Notes: generated by a model not told the origin, from the letters alone. DNA of 64,000 bases from Bacteroidota bacterium (GCA_003385605.1 QQUU01000004.1:26628-90627); one strand, 5' to 3'. Positions 42,433-51,910 are shown, counted from the stretch's first letter. Made by a program: numbers and translations.

Positions 42433-43251
42433 ATGGATAGCAAGAGAGTATTGTTTATCTCACAGGAGATTCACCCATACCTACCTGAGAACAAGATTTC
42501 AAGCACAACATTAGCCCTAGCTAAGAAGACGAATAACAGTGGCCACCAGGTGCGCGTATTCATGCCTCGTTTCGGGGTAATCAATGAGCGTCGTCATCAG
42601 TTGCACGAGGTCATTCGCTTGAGCGGTATGAACGTAGTGATTAACGATATGGACATGCCGTTAATCATCAAGGTTGCCTCAGTTCCTGGCGCGCGTATGC
42701 AAGTTTACTTCATAGACAACGAGGAGTACTTCAAGCGTAAGTTTACTTACACTGATGCTGACGGTAAGTATTTTGAGGACAATGATGAACGAACTTTGTT
42801 CTTCTCGAAGGGTGCCATTGACACTGTTGAAAAACTAGGATGGAAGCCAGACGTAATTCATGTTCATGGCTGGATGTCTGCCCTGATCCCAATGTATTTG
42901 AAATTGTTCCAAAGTGAGAACCCTATTTTCAAGGATGCGAAAGTGATTTTCTCTGCTTACGACAATGGATTTGAAGGAACTTTAGGTCCAAAATTGAAGG
43001 CGGGGATGGAATTTGATGAAATCGATCCTTCACTAACGGAAGGTTTAGAAGCACCAACTAGTGTGGACCTACAGAAATTGGCCGCAAAGTATTCTGATAT
43101 GCTAATCCTCGGTGAGGAAAATACCGATGAGGTTGCAGAATATGCAAAATCAATTGGTGTAGAGGTTATTGACGGTTCGACATTCATGGATCAGCCGGAA
43201 GAAGCCATCAAGGTGTATGAATCTCTCCTTGTTGAAAGCGATGCCGAGTAA
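42433..43251 (+). CDS. GT5 glycogen/starch synthase N-terminal domain protein, short form
   Basis: 272 residues matching only the N-terminal Rossmann domain of glycogen synthase (KRVLFISQEIHPYLPENKI, GHQVRVFMPRFG, FFSKGAIDTVEKLGWKPDVI, HVHGWMSALIPMYLK). The C-terminal nucleotide-sugar-binding half, about 200 residues, is absent. The usual K-x-G-G-L motif at the start is replaced by PENKISS. So it is probably not a working ADP-glucose transferase by itself. This short form is common in the phylum beside panC/panD and DUF4270. Its end overlaps the DUF4270 gene by 11 bases. Confidence 0.85.
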   Translation: MDSKRVLFISQEIHPYLPENKISSTTLALAKKTNNSGHQVRVFMPRFGVINERRHQLHEVIRLSGMNVVINDMDMPLIIKVASVPGARMQVYFIDNEEYFKRKFTYTDADGKYFEDNDERTLFFSKGAIDTVEKLGWKPDVIHVHGWMSALIPMYLKLFQSENPIFKDAKVIFSAYDNGFEGTLGPKLKAGMEFDEIDPSLTEGLEAPTSVDLQKLAAKYSDMLILGEENTDEVAEYAKSIGVEVIDGSTFMDQPEEAIKVYESLLVESDAE

Positions 43252-44554
43252 ATTTCGTTTAGCCCTAAGCCTATTTATTGTTGCTGTACTTTTTTCCTCG
43301 TGTGAGAAAAGCAACGGCTCCATTGGTTCAGGTAAGTTTGTAGATGACCGCCCTGAATTAGGAGAGAAACTGACTTTTCCAGTAGTGTCGTACACTCAAA
43401 GTTGGGATAGTATAAGCACGAAGAACCCAGCACAGGTTATCTTAGGTAATTACGACGACCCTATTTTCGGTCGCACGAATGCCTCTTTCTTTACTCGAGT
43501 GCTTTTGTCTAAATCCTCGCCAGACTTTGGTGAAGGAACCATTTGTGATTCAGTTAAAGTCCGTGTCGCATACTCGAGCTACTACGGTGTTGAAGGTGAT
43601 GAAATTGACTTGAAAGTATATCCGCTCTTGGAGGAGCAATACGATACCGTCTCTTATTATTCGAATCGAGGTATGAACTACGGACCGGCCATCGCCGATA
43701 CAAACTTAGTTTTGGGCCCAAGAGATACCGTGTACAACGGTGTGGATACTTTGGTTGGTTACCTATCCTTCGATGCCGATCCGTCGTATTTCCAAACCAA
43801 CGTTTTTGATGCTGCCATTGACGGGGCGAGCCATTTCGCTGATAACGAAGACTTCGTGAAGGAAGTCCCAGGACTGTATTTTACGGATGAAGGTGAAGGC
43901 TCTTCCATAGCAGGCTACTTCAATTTAGAAGCATCAGGTTCATTGATTGAATTGTACTACCATACCGGAGAAGACGATACCATTGCGAAGGTGTTTAACC
44001 TGACCTTCGGCCAGAACTTTGGAGACCCTACTCTGAGCTACAACCTCTTTTCGAACGACTATACCAACGCACAGTTCGATTTAGACATGATGGATACGGT
44101 AAACGGTGAAGTTCTTACCTACGTTCAAGGCGGTTCGGGTGTGCGTACATTTTTGAAGTTTCCAGGTTTAGATACTCTTATTGGTAAAGGTTTTTCAATT
44201 AATAAAGCGGAACTTTCCTTTGATGTACTTCAGGGTACGGCGGGTCAATACCGCTTCCCAGGTTCTTTGATTGTTATCCAAGATCAAGACACGGTTCAGC
44301 GTCTCATCAAAGACTACCAATCCGACATTAATTCAACGGGAGGTACGGTTGCTAGAACGGATATTCGCGAGTTCAATTATACCTTCAATGTGACCCGTAT
44401 GGTGCACGATTTCGTGAACGATAGAGAAGACATATTGCCTGTATTCTTGGCACCTTCTTCGAGCAGCGGTAACATTCACCGTGTGGTTTTAGGTGGCGGT
44501 ATGCACCCGGTAATTCCTGCTGAATTTAACGTCTACTATACGCGCAGTAATTAA
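43241..44554 (+). CDS. DUF4270 outer-membrane lipoprotein
   Basis: 437 residues starting MPSKFRLALSLFIVAVLFSSC, a lipobox at FSSC. DUF4270 features follow: TFPVVSYTQSWDSISTKN, LGNYDDPIFGRTNASFFTRV, and later YNFTFNVTRM-like strands near YTFNVTRMVHDFV and a final LGGGMHPVIPAEFNVYYT. The family is Bacteroidota-specific, predicted surface-exposed, of unknown function. ATG at 43241 overlaps the previous gene by 11 bases; a longer frame from 43169 would place 24 polar residues before the signal peptide and is rejected. Confidence 0.88.
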   Translation: MPSKFRLALSLFIVAVLFSSCEKSNGSIGSGKFVDDRPELGEKLTFPVVSYTQSWDSISTKNPAQVILGNYDDPIFGRTNASFFTRVLLSKSSPDFGEGTICDSVKVRVAYSSYYGVEGDEIDLKVYPLLEEQYDTVSYYSNRGMNYGPAIADTNLVLGPRDTVYNGVDTLVGYLSFDADPSYFQTNVFDAAIDGASHFADNEDFVKEVPGLYFTDEGEGSSIAGYFNLEASGSLIELYYHTGEDDTIAKVFNLTFGQNFGDPTLSYNLFSNDYTNAQFDLDMMDTVNGEVLTYVQGGSGVRTFLKFPGLDTLIGKGFSINKAELSFDVLQGTAGQYRFPGSLIVIQDQDTVQRLIKDYQSDINSTGGTVARTDIREFNYTFNVTRMVHDFVNDREDILPVFLAPSSSSGNIHRVVLGGGMHPVIPAEFNVYYTRSN

Positions 44555-44561
44555 GAAGCGT

Positions 44562-44569
44562 TACTTTTG
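44562..44569 (+). promoter_or_regulatory. -7 box of glmS
   Basis: TACTTTTG, exact TAnnTTTG match, 29 bases before the glmS ATG. It lies just behind the DUF4270 stop, so glmS can be transcribed alone. Confidence 0.55.
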
Positions 44570-44598
44570 CGTAACCAACCAACTAAACCAATTTCATT

Positions 44599-46443
44599 AT
44601 GTGTGGTATTGTAGGATACGTAGGAGACCGTAACGCGTTTCCCATTCTTGTCAACGGCCTCAAGCGCCTAGAGTATCGTGGTTACGACAGCTCAGGTGTG
44701 GCACTCGCGCAAAACGGCGAAATCACCCTATATAAAAAGCAAGGCATGGTAAAAGCCATGGAGGAACTTGCCCTTGCCGGTGATACTTCAGGTTCGACGG
44801 GTATTGCACATACACGCTGGGCGACGCACGGTCAGCCTTCGGATGAAAATGCCCACCCGCACGTCAGCAACTCGGGCAATCTTGTTTTGGTACACAACGG
44901 TATCATCGAGAACTACCAAGCGCTGAAAGAATTGCTCCAAGACAACGGTTTCGAATTTCATAGTGAAACAGATACTGAAGTTCTCGTAAACTTTATTCAG
45001 TACATCCAAGATCAGGAAGATTGTAAACTAAAAAAGGCAGTACGTATTGCTTTGGCTCAAGTGATCGGGGCCTATGCCATCTGTATTTACGATAAAAACA
45101 AGCCAGAAGAAGTAGTGGTTGCCAAGCTAGGCTCGCCGCTGGTTATTGGTTTAGGCGTGAATGAGAAGTTCATTGGTTCTGATGCAACGCCATTCCTAGA
45201 ATACACAAAAGATGCCATTTATCTGGAGGACGGAGAGATGGCTACACTCACTGCTGAAGGTGAATTAGATATCCGTTTGATTCAAAGTGATAAGGCAGTA
45301 AATGCACAAGTGCATAAGCTTCAGATGGATCTTGAAAGCATCGAGAAGGGCGGGTACGACTACTTCATGATGAAGGAGATCTACGAGCAGCCTCGTGCCA
45401 TCTATGACACTTTTCGTGGTCGTCTATTGCCTGAGCAAGGGATGATCAAAATGAGCGGTCTAGAAGAATATGCCGACCGTTTCCGCAATGCCGACCGTAT
45501 TATCATGACGGCCTGTGGAACCTCTTGGCACAGTGCACTCGTTGCAGAGTATTTGTTTGAAGAATTTGCACGTATCCCAGTTGAGGTTGAATACGGCTCG
45601 GAATTCAGATACCGCAACCCTATTATCCGTAAGAACGATGTAGTTATCGCCATTTCTCAAAGTGGAGAAACCGCAGATACACTAGCTGCCATTAAAATGG
45701 CAAAAGAAGCGGGTGCCATGGTCTTTGGTATCTGTAATGTACCCGGTTCAACCATTGCTCGCGAAACGCACGCAGGAGCATATACCCACGCTGGTCCTGA
45801 GATAGGTGTGGCTTCAACGAAGGCCTTCACTTCTCAAGTAACCGTACTTACGATGATGGCGTTGGAGCTCGGTAAGATTCGTGGGGAATTTTCGACCTCG
45901 CAATACCGTGCTCTATTGAATGAATTGAGTGTCATTCCTAAAAAGGTGGAGAAAGTACTCGAGTCGAAGGAACTCGTAGAAGAAATTTCAGCACTTTACA
46001 AGGATGCGAATAACGCCCTTTATTTGGGTCGTGGGGTCAACTTCCCGATCGCTCTAGAAGGTGCCTTGAAGCTTAAAGAGATTTCATACATCCATGCAGA
46101 GGGTTATCCAGCTGCTGAAATGAAGCACGGCCCTATCGCGCTTATTGATGAAAACATGCCTGTTATCGTCGTAGCTCCGAATGCAGGGCATTATGAAAAG
46201 CTAGTAAGTAACGTTCAGGAGGTAAAAGCGCGTCACGGAAAGGTGATTGCAGTAGTAACTGAGGGCGATACTGAGGTGGTTCAGAGTGCCGACCACGTGA
46301 TTGAAATACCGGAAACACTTGAAGCACTTACGCCGCTTCTAACAGTTATTCCTCTACAACTCCTCAGCTACTACATTGCCGTGATGAGAGGTTGTGATGT
46401 AGACCGTCCAAGAAACCTCGCGAAATCGGTTACCGTGGAGTAA
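44599..46443 (+). CDS. glmS: Glutamine-fructose-6-phosphate aminotransferase (isomerizing)
   Basis: 614 residues: N-terminal glutaminase with catalytic Cys after Met removal (MCGIVGYVGDRNAFPIL), LEYRGYDSSGV, HTRWATHGQPSDENAHPH, then two SIS domains (TACGTSWHSALVAEYLFEE, ISQSGETADTLAAI, GRGVNFPIALEGALKLKEIS) and the C-terminal LAKSVTVE. It makes glucosamine-6-phosphate for peptidoglycan and lipopolysaccharide. A 31-residue membrane peptide is encoded just downstream. Confidence 0.97.
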   Translation: MCGIVGYVGDRNAFPILVNGLKRLEYRGYDSSGVALAQNGEITLYKKQGMVKAMEELALAGDTSGSTGIAHTRWATHGQPSDENAHPHVSNSGNLVLVHNGIIENYQALKELLQDNGFEFHSETDTEVLVNFIQYIQDQEDCKLKKAVRIALAQVIGAYAICIYDKNKPEEVVVAKLGSPLVIGLGVNEKFIGSDATPFLEYTKDAIYLEDGEMATLTAEGELDIRLIQSDKAVNAQVHKLQMDLESIEKGGYDYFMMKEIYEQPRAIYDTFRGRLLPEQGMIKMSGLEEYADRFRNADRIIMTACGTSWHSALVAEYLFEEFARIPVEVEYGSEFRYRNPIIRKNDVVIAISQSGETADTLAAIKMAKEAGAMVFGICNVPGSTIARETHAGAYTHAGPEIGVASTKAFTSQVTVLTMMALELGKIRGEFSTSQYRALLNELSVIPKKVEKVLESKELVEEISALYKDANNALYLGRGVNFPIALEGALKLKEISYIHAEGYPAAEMKHGPIALIDENMPVIVVAPNAGHYEKLVSNVQEVKARHGKVIAVVTEGDTEVVQSADHVIEIPETLEALTPLLTVIPLQLLSYYIAVMRGCDVDRPRNLAKSVTVE

Positions 46444-46473
46444 CAGAACACGATTAACCTAACCCCCATTATT

Positions 46474-46569
46474 ATGAATACATTTTCTCTTTGGCTCGTG
46501 TCGACAGTAGCAGTAACTGTAGTTGCAGGCTATCTTATTATTCGTCGTTCGCAGAAAGCGAAGGGCTAA
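46474..46569 (+). CDS. 31-residue single-pass membrane peptide
   Basis: ATG at 46474 opens 31 codons ending TAA at 46569. It has a short N-terminus MNTFS, a hydrophobic helix LWLVSTVAVTVVAGYLII and a basic end RRSQKAKG, the expected topology of a small inner-membrane protein with the tail in the cytosol. It follows glmS by 30 bases and ends directly before a very strong terminator, so it is in a position to be translated. No homologue is known to me. Confidence 0.6.
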   Translation: MNTFSLWLVSTVAVTVVAGYLIIRRSQKAKG

Positions 46570-46570
46570 G

Positions 46571-46640
46571 AAATCCTTTTCGTTAGCATATTAACAACAA
46601 GGGCGGTGCCATCGGCACCGCCCTTGTTGTTTAAGGATTT
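46571..46640. terminator. Very long bidirectional terminator
   Basis: An 18-bp perfect inner stem (46593-46610 with 46614-46631) closes on loop ATC, and outer arms AAATCCTT/AAGGATTT add eight pairs. It lies between the glmS unit and the convergent barrel-protein gene. Confidence 0.9.
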
Positions 46641-46647
46641 TCCAAGC

Positions 46648-47184
46648 CTACTTCAGCGCATAGGTGAAACTCAATAAGTTGCTGCTTCCGAATAGGCTGA
46701 AATACGAGGAAGAAGTTGCTTCGCTATTGGCATTCTGCGACCAGCTGTATTCAAACGAAACAGGTGCTTCCAAGGATATGGTGAATTTATCATTTACCCT
46801 ATAGGCACCTCCCATGCGGTAATGTGTGCCAAGGGTTGAACTTTGATAGTTGGTGCCGGCATAATAACTCGCCCCAATTTCGGGTCCGTGAATGAAGTAG
46901 AATTTATCGGCGATTTGCTTTCTCCATTGCTGACCAAAAAAGATTCCAGTACTCATGCTGAAGTAATTTTGGTCGTTGTAGCTCGAGAAGTTCATTGATG
47001 TACGGTCCAATCGGACTCTTCGTACACTTTCGAAACTCTTTCCCCAGGCCACCATAGGGCGGATGTCGTAGAAGGTTCCATAGCCAATCCCAATAGCGGC
47101 GGCAGTGGTTGCGCCTACCTCAAGGCGTTGTGCACTTAATCCAAAACTGAACATAAGTGCAGCGAGTAATAGCAGTTTTTTCAT
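46648..47184 (-). CDS. Small outer-membrane beta-barrel-like protein
   Basis: 178 residues with signal peptide (KKLLLLAALMFSFGLSAQ) and alternating strands (LEVGATTAAAIGIGYGT, FYFIHGPEIGASYYAG, YRMGGAYRVNDKFTISLEA), ending NLLSFTYALK. The pattern suits a small eight-stranded outer-membrane barrel. No family is recognised. It is divergent from the Tat-exported oxidoreductase gene. Confidence 0.65.
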   Translation of the reverse strand: MKKLLLLAALMFSFGLSAQRLEVGATTAAAIGIGYGTFYDIRPMVAWGKSFESVRRVRLDRTSMNFSSYNDQNYFSMSTGIFFGQQWRKQIADKFYFIHGPEIGASYYAGTNYQSSTLGTHYRMGGAYRVNDKFTISLEAPVSFEYSWSQNANSEATSSSYFSLFGSSNLLSFTYALK

Positions 47185-47240
47185 GTGTTTAAAATTACGT
47201 TTTTAATGTTGTAACTTCTTCAGCTACAAAACCAAAAAAC

Positions 47241-48659
47241 ATGAACAGAAGGTCCTTTTTGAAAGGTGCTGCTGCCGCTACAGCGGGCATCACCATCGTT
47301 CCGGCTCACGTACTCGGAAAATCAAAGACCGCACCCTCAGATACTTTATACATGGCCGGGATCGGCGTAGGTGGTCGTGGGTACGGAGTACTAAATGCAT
47401 TACATAAAACAGGAAGGGTGAAATTTGTGGCGCTGGCCGATGTGAGCGACAAGCAAGCCGCCAGAGCCCACGAGCTTTTACCCGATGCGAACAAATACAG
47501 GGATTTTAGGGACATCTATGATAAGCACCTTGGTGAAATCGATGCACTCTTCTGTGCTACACCGGATCATACACATGCCGTAACCTCTTTGCCCTTCATG
47601 CGTGCGGGTAAACATGCCTTTGTGGAGAAGCCATTGACTCACAATATTCTTGAGGCTCGTACGATGACCATGGTCGCAGAAAGCAGAGGTTTGGTGACCC
47701 AAATGGGAGATGTAGGTGCTTCCTCGGACGGTATCCGAACTACGCAGGAGATTATCGAAGCAGGCATTATTGGCAAAGTAAATAAGGTAGATTGTTGGAC
47801 CAACAGACCGGTTTGGCCACAAGGATTACAACCGCCGACCTCGGCAGATCCAGTTCCGGATTATTTATCGTGGGACTTATGGCTAGGACCGGCTGCTGAT
47901 AGAGATTTTAACAACCGTTATTTACCGTTTAAATGGCGTGGTTTCTGGGACTTCGGAACTGGAGCAATGGGCGATATGGGCTGCCACATTTTTGAAACAC
48001 CTTATGTAGCATTGGGTCTTGGTTATCCTACTTCAGCAGAGGCAAGTTGCACGACGATGTGGTCGGACGATTTTGTCGAAGCCGATTATACGGGAGTGTG
48101 TCCGCCGTCTTCGGTCATTCGTTTGACTTTTGATCATGCCGATTTTGGTGAGATTAAGTTGAATTGGTACGACGGCGGCTTGATGCCTGAGCGACCAGCA
48201 CAATTGCCGGACGACGATATGCCTGGTAATGTGGACGGCGGGAGTGTATTCTACGGTGAAAAAGGCATTTTGGTTACAGATACTTATAGTGGTAACCCAA
48301 GGGTCTATCTCAACGACGGCACCAAAGCGCAAGCTCCAGCAAAGACTTTATTGCGTATTAAAAACAACACCTCGGGACACATTGCCAACTTTGTTGACGG
48401 TATTTTGGACGGGGTGAAGACATCATCGCCATTTTCTATCGCAGGTCCATTGACTGAAAGCGTTTTGATGGGTAACTTGGCGGTCCGTGCTTTTCAATAC
48501 AAACAATTGAAGCCGGGGAAAACCGCCACGGATTGGGCTCCATATAATTACCCTGGACGAACTCGACTGAATTGGGACGGGGAGGCAATGAAAATTACAA
48601 ATTATAAACCCGCCAACGCTTGGGTCGGTCGTGAGTACCGCCAGGGTTGGGAAATCTAA
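47241..48659 (+). CDS. Tat-exported Gfo/Idh/MocA family oxidoreductase
   Basis: 472 residues. A twin-arginine signal (MNRRSFLKGAAAATAGITI) precedes a Rossmann NAD(P)-binding domain (MAGIGVGGRGYGVLNALHK, FVALADVS) with EKPLTHN, the usual catalytic-loop Lys, and a C-terminal beta-sheet domain with GFWDFGTGAMGDMGCHIFE. Secreted Gfo/Idh/MocA enzymes of this type act on sugars or glycosides and bind their cofactor before export. The target sugar is unknown. A large Asp-box protein gene begins 20 bases downstream, so both may act on the same exported substrate. Confidence 0.9.
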   Translation: MNRRSFLKGAAAATAGITIVPAHVLGKSKTAPSDTLYMAGIGVGGRGYGVLNALHKTGRVKFVALADVSDKQAARAHELLPDANKYRDFRDIYDKHLGEIDALFCATPDHTHAVTSLPFMRAGKHAFVEKPLTHNILEARTMTMVAESRGLVTQMGDVGASSDGIRTTQEIIEAGIIGKVNKVDCWTNRPVWPQGLQPPTSADPVPDYLSWDLWLGPAADRDFNNRYLPFKWRGFWDFGTGAMGDMGCHIFETPYVALGLGYPTSAEASCTTMWSDDFVEADYTGVCPPSSVIRLTFDHADFGEIKLNWYDGGLMPERPAQLPDDDMPGNVDGGSVFYGEKGILVTDTYSGNPRVYLNDGTKAQAPAKTLLRIKNNTSGHIANFVDGILDGVKTSSPFSIAGPLTESVLMGNLAVRAFQYKQLKPGKTATDWAPYNYPGRTRLNWDGEAMKITNYKPANAWVGREYRQGWEI

Positions 48660-48679
48660 CAAACACAACACGTACGAAT

Positions 48680-51600
48680 ATGAAGCTAATGAAGCTCTTT
48701 GTCGCAGTAGTATTTGCGGCAATGTGGAACACTTCCTATGCCCAGGAAGAGCCAAAGTCCACCTTAGAACAGGTGATGGAAAAGATGGAACCGCGCAACA
48801 TCGGTCCAGCAGGGATGAGTGGTCGTGTGACCTGTATCGCTGTTCACCCGGACCGTCCAACTACTATTTACGCGGGAGCGGCTAGTGGTGGTTTATGGGT
48901 GAGTGAAAACAACGGTCAGACGTGGTCGCCTATTTTTGAAAATGAAGCTGTTGCTTCTGTAGGCGCCATTGCCATTGACCCGAAGCATCCAGACATCATT
49001 TATGTAGGAACCGGTGAGGGAAATCCTCGTAACTCTCAGACGAGCGGTTACGGTTTGTACAAATCGTATGATGGCGGGGCCAATTGGGAACTTCTCGGCC
49101 TCGAAGAAACGCGTACCATTCACCGCATCATCATCAACCCAGAAAACACGGATGAAGTATTTGTGGGTGCTACCGGTGTTGCTTGGGGCGAAGGACCGCG
49201 CGGTGTATTTAAATCGACCGACGGCGGTAAGACTTGGGACAAATCATTGTACATCGATGCCAAGACAGGTGCTGGTGACCTCGTGATGGATCCAAGCAAT
49301 CCAAAGAAGTTGATCGCAGCGATGTGGGAATACCGCAGATGGCCGTGGTTCTTTAAAAGCGGTGGTCCATCTTCAGGATTGTACATCACTCACGATGGTG
49401 GTGAAAACTGGAAGAAGATGACCGATAAGGAAGGTCTTCCGAAAGGTGATTTGGGCCGTATGGGTCTAGCGATCTCGCCATCGAATCCGAACAAAGTATA
49501 TGCCCTTATTGAGACGGGTAAGAAGAACGGTTTGTACGCGAGTTCAAACGGCGGTGCAAAGTGGTACAAGGTGAGCGAAGACGAGCAGACGGGTAACCGT
49601 CCGTTCTACTACGCCGACCTTCGTGTAGATCCTCAAAACGAAGACCGTATTTACTCGTTGTGGACATACGTAACGCGCAGTGACGACGGTGGAAAGTCTT
49701 GGAAGACGATCACGCCATACAGCACGGTACACCCGGATCACCATGCCATGTGGATTGATCCGGTAAATCCGTCTCACGTGATTGAAGGAAACGACGGTGG
49801 TATGAACATTTCATACGACTATGGAGAGACCTGGTATTTCGTAGAGAACTTGCCGCTAGCGCAGTTTTACCACATCAATGTAGATGATCATCTGCCGTAC
49901 AATGTCTACGGCGGTATGCAAGACAACGGTTCATGGATGGGCCCTGCATACAGCTTGACTGTAGATGGTATCCGTAACGAAGAATGGAGTGAGCTGTTCT
50001 TTGGAGACGGCTTTGATGTAGTTCCAGTACCGGGCCGCACAGATGCAGTATATGCACAAAGCCAAGAAGGAAACGTAGGTCTAGTGAATACCAACACAGG
50101 GTACAGCGAGCTGATCAAGCCAGTGCATCCTGAAGGCGAGAAATTGCGTTTCCACTGGAACGCGCCTATCGCCCTTGATCCATTCGCGCCAGAGACGTCA
50201 TTGTACTTTGGTTCGCAGTACATCCATAAGAGTACTGATAATGGGAAGAATTGGACCATTATAAGCCCAGACCTGACGACCAACGATCCTGAAAAGCAAA
50301 AGCAGCTGGAGAGTGGTGGTCTAACCTTCGATGTGACCGGTGCGGAAAACCACACGTGTGTCATTGCTATCGCACCATCACCGCTTGATCAGAACGAGAT
50401 TTGGAGTGGTTCGGACGACGGTAAGTTGTACGTGACTATGGATGGAGGGGCCAATTGGACCGACCTAAGCAAGAAGCTTAAGGGCCTCCCGGAAGGCGCT
50501 TGGATTCCACAAATTCGTGCTTCAGAGTACGAGAAGGGAACCGCTTGGGTAGTGGTGAACGACTACCGTCGCAACAACTGGAGCGCGTACCTCTACAAGG
50601 TCGAAGACTACGGTAAGAAAGTAACGCGTGTGGTGGACGACAGCGACGTATTCGGTCCAGTGCTGAGCGTCTTGCAAGATCCTGTGGAGCCTAATCTACT
50701 TTGGGTAGGTGGCGAATACGGATTGTATGTGAGTACTAACGGTGGCGGCACCTTCCAGAAATGGGACAAGAACATGCCAACGGTACAAGTCATGGACCTT
50801 GCCTTCCAAAAGAGAGAAAAAGATCTTGTCTTGGGAACCTTTGGACGTGGTGCATGGGTGTTGGATGATGTAGAGCCCTTACGCCAATTGGCAGCAGCTA
50901 ATGACTTCAGCGAACCGACCTTCTTCACGCCTCCGACTGCTTACCAATGGGAGCGCAAGCAAAGCCCAGGGGTACGCTTTGCGGCAAGTGCCACTTTCCG
51001 CGGCGAGAACCGTCCTTTCGGTGCACGCTTCAAGGCCTACTTGCCAGAGGTAGCTGAGGACAACAAAAAGAAGATGCGTGTAGATTACCAAGATGCATCT
51101 GGTGATACAATCTATACTCAATATGTAAAAGTGAGTGAAGGATTGAACAGCTGGCGCTGGGCCATGTGGCAAAGCGGTCAGCGCTACCCACAGTTCAAGA
51201 TTCGTCAACAGAAGGAGCAGCAGAGCGATCCTCGCGGTGCTACTGTGCTGCCGGGAACCTACACCGTGACGATGAGCTTCGGTGATGCAGTTGCTTCGCA
51301 AAACGTCGAGGTTCGTCAAGACCCACGTATGACTTCTTGGGTAAGCATGGAAGACCTTGCTTCGCGCAGGGAGGCCTACAAAGGCATTGAGGCTATTGAA
51401 GCAGATTTGGATGCTGCTGTGCAGAAATTGGCCCGTGCGAATCAAAATATTGAAAGCCTTCAGAAGCTATTGAAAACAGAGGCCTACAAGAACGATTCAA
51501 CTTTGGCAGCGAATGTGAAGGCTACCGCGAAAGCATTGGAAGAGGTGCGTCACGGCATCTTTGGTAAGAAGGAGACGAAGGGCTACTTCGAGCAGCCTGA

Positions 51601-51814
51601 AGTATGGTCGAACCAATGGGGCGGCTCATTGTGGCAACTGGTAAGCTCACAGCGCGCTTGGGAGAGCAACGAACAGAACTTGTTCAACAACCTCAAGAAG
51701 CGCACAGAAGAGGCCACTGCTTCAGTCAATACCTTCCTCGATGAAGATTACAAAGCCTTGATGGAGTACCTCGAGGCCAACCCTGTAGACTTTATGATGC
51801 CGTTGGTAGATTAA
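48680..51814 (+). CDS. Exported Asp-box (BNR/VPS10-like) beta-propeller protein
   Basis: 1044 residues with signal peptide (MKLMKLFVAVVFAAMWNTSYAQ). At least eight Asp-box turns are visible: SYDGGANWELL, STDGGKTWDKS, THDGGENWKKM, SSNGGAKWYKV, SDDGGKSWKTI, STDNGKNWTII, TMDGGANWTDL, STNGGGTFQKW. They imply one or two large propellers over residues 40-750. A C-terminal helical stretch with coiled-coil character (EAIEADLDAAVQKLARANQN) follows. Such VPS10/sortilin-like proteins are common in the phylum and of unknown activity; catalytic residues of sialidases are not evident. Start ATG at 48680. Confidence 0.87.
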   Translation: MKLMKLFVAVVFAAMWNTSYAQEEPKSTLEQVMEKMEPRNIGPAGMSGRVTCIAVHPDRPTTIYAGAASGGLWVSENNGQTWSPIFENEAVASVGAIAIDPKHPDIIYVGTGEGNPRNSQTSGYGLYKSYDGGANWELLGLEETRTIHRIIINPENTDEVFVGATGVAWGEGPRGVFKSTDGGKTWDKSLYIDAKTGAGDLVMDPSNPKKLIAAMWEYRRWPWFFKSGGPSSGLYITHDGGENWKKMTDKEGLPKGDLGRMGLAISPSNPNKVYALIETGKKNGLYASSNGGAKWYKVSEDEQTGNRPFYYADLRVDPQNEDRIYSLWTYVTRSDDGGKSWKTITPYSTVHPDHHAMWIDPVNPSHVIEGNDGGMNISYDYGETWYFVENLPLAQFYHINVDDHLPYNVYGGMQDNGSWMGPAYSLTVDGIRNEEWSELFFGDGFDVVPVPGRTDAVYAQSQEGNVGLVNTNTGYSELIKPVHPEGEKLRFHWNAPIALDPFAPETSLYFGSQYIHKSTDNGKNWTIISPDLTTNDPEKQKQLESGGLTFDVTGAENHTCVIAIAPSPLDQNEIWSGSDDGKLYVTMDGGANWTDLSKKLKGLPEGAWIPQIRASEYEKGTAWVVVNDYRRNNWSAYLYKVEDYGKKVTRVVDDSDVFGPVLSVLQDPVEPNLLWVGGEYGLYVSTNGGGTFQKWDKNMPTVQVMDLAFQKREKDLVLGTFGRGAWVLDDVEPLRQLAAANDFSEPTFFTPPTAYQWERKQSPGVRFAASATFRGENRPFGARFKAYLPEVAEDNKKKMRVDYQDASGDTIYTQYVKVSEGLNSWRWAMWQSGQRYPQFKIRQQKEQQSDPRGATVLPGTYTVTMSFGDAVASQNVEVRQDPRMTSWVSMEDLASRREAYKGIEAIEADLDAAVQKLARANQNIESLQKLLKTEAYKNDSTLAANVKATAKALEEVRHGIFGKKETKGYFEQPEVWSNQWGGSLWQLVSSQRAWESNEQNLFNNLKKRTEEATASVNTFLDEDYKALMEYLEANPVDFMMPLVD

Positions 51815-51834
51815 GTTTAGTTGGAGGATATTAA

Positions 51835-51872
51835 AAACCCCCGCGGGCGCAGCCCGCGGGGGTTTCTTTTTT
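51835..51872 (+). terminator. First of two tandem terminators
   Basis: Perfect 14-bp stem AAACCCCCGCGGGC/GCCCGCGGGGGTTT with GCA loop, followed by a T run. Confidence 0.9.
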
Positions 51873-51878
51873 AGGATG

Positions 51879-51910
51879 CCCCAGCGCCGCGGAGCGGCGC
51901 TGGGGTTTGT
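51879..51910 (+). terminator. Second of two tandem terminators
   Basis: Perfect 12-bp stem CCCCAGCGCCGC/GCGGCGCTGGGG with GGA loop, then TTTGTTG. It backs up the first before the convergent protease gene. Confidence 0.8.
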
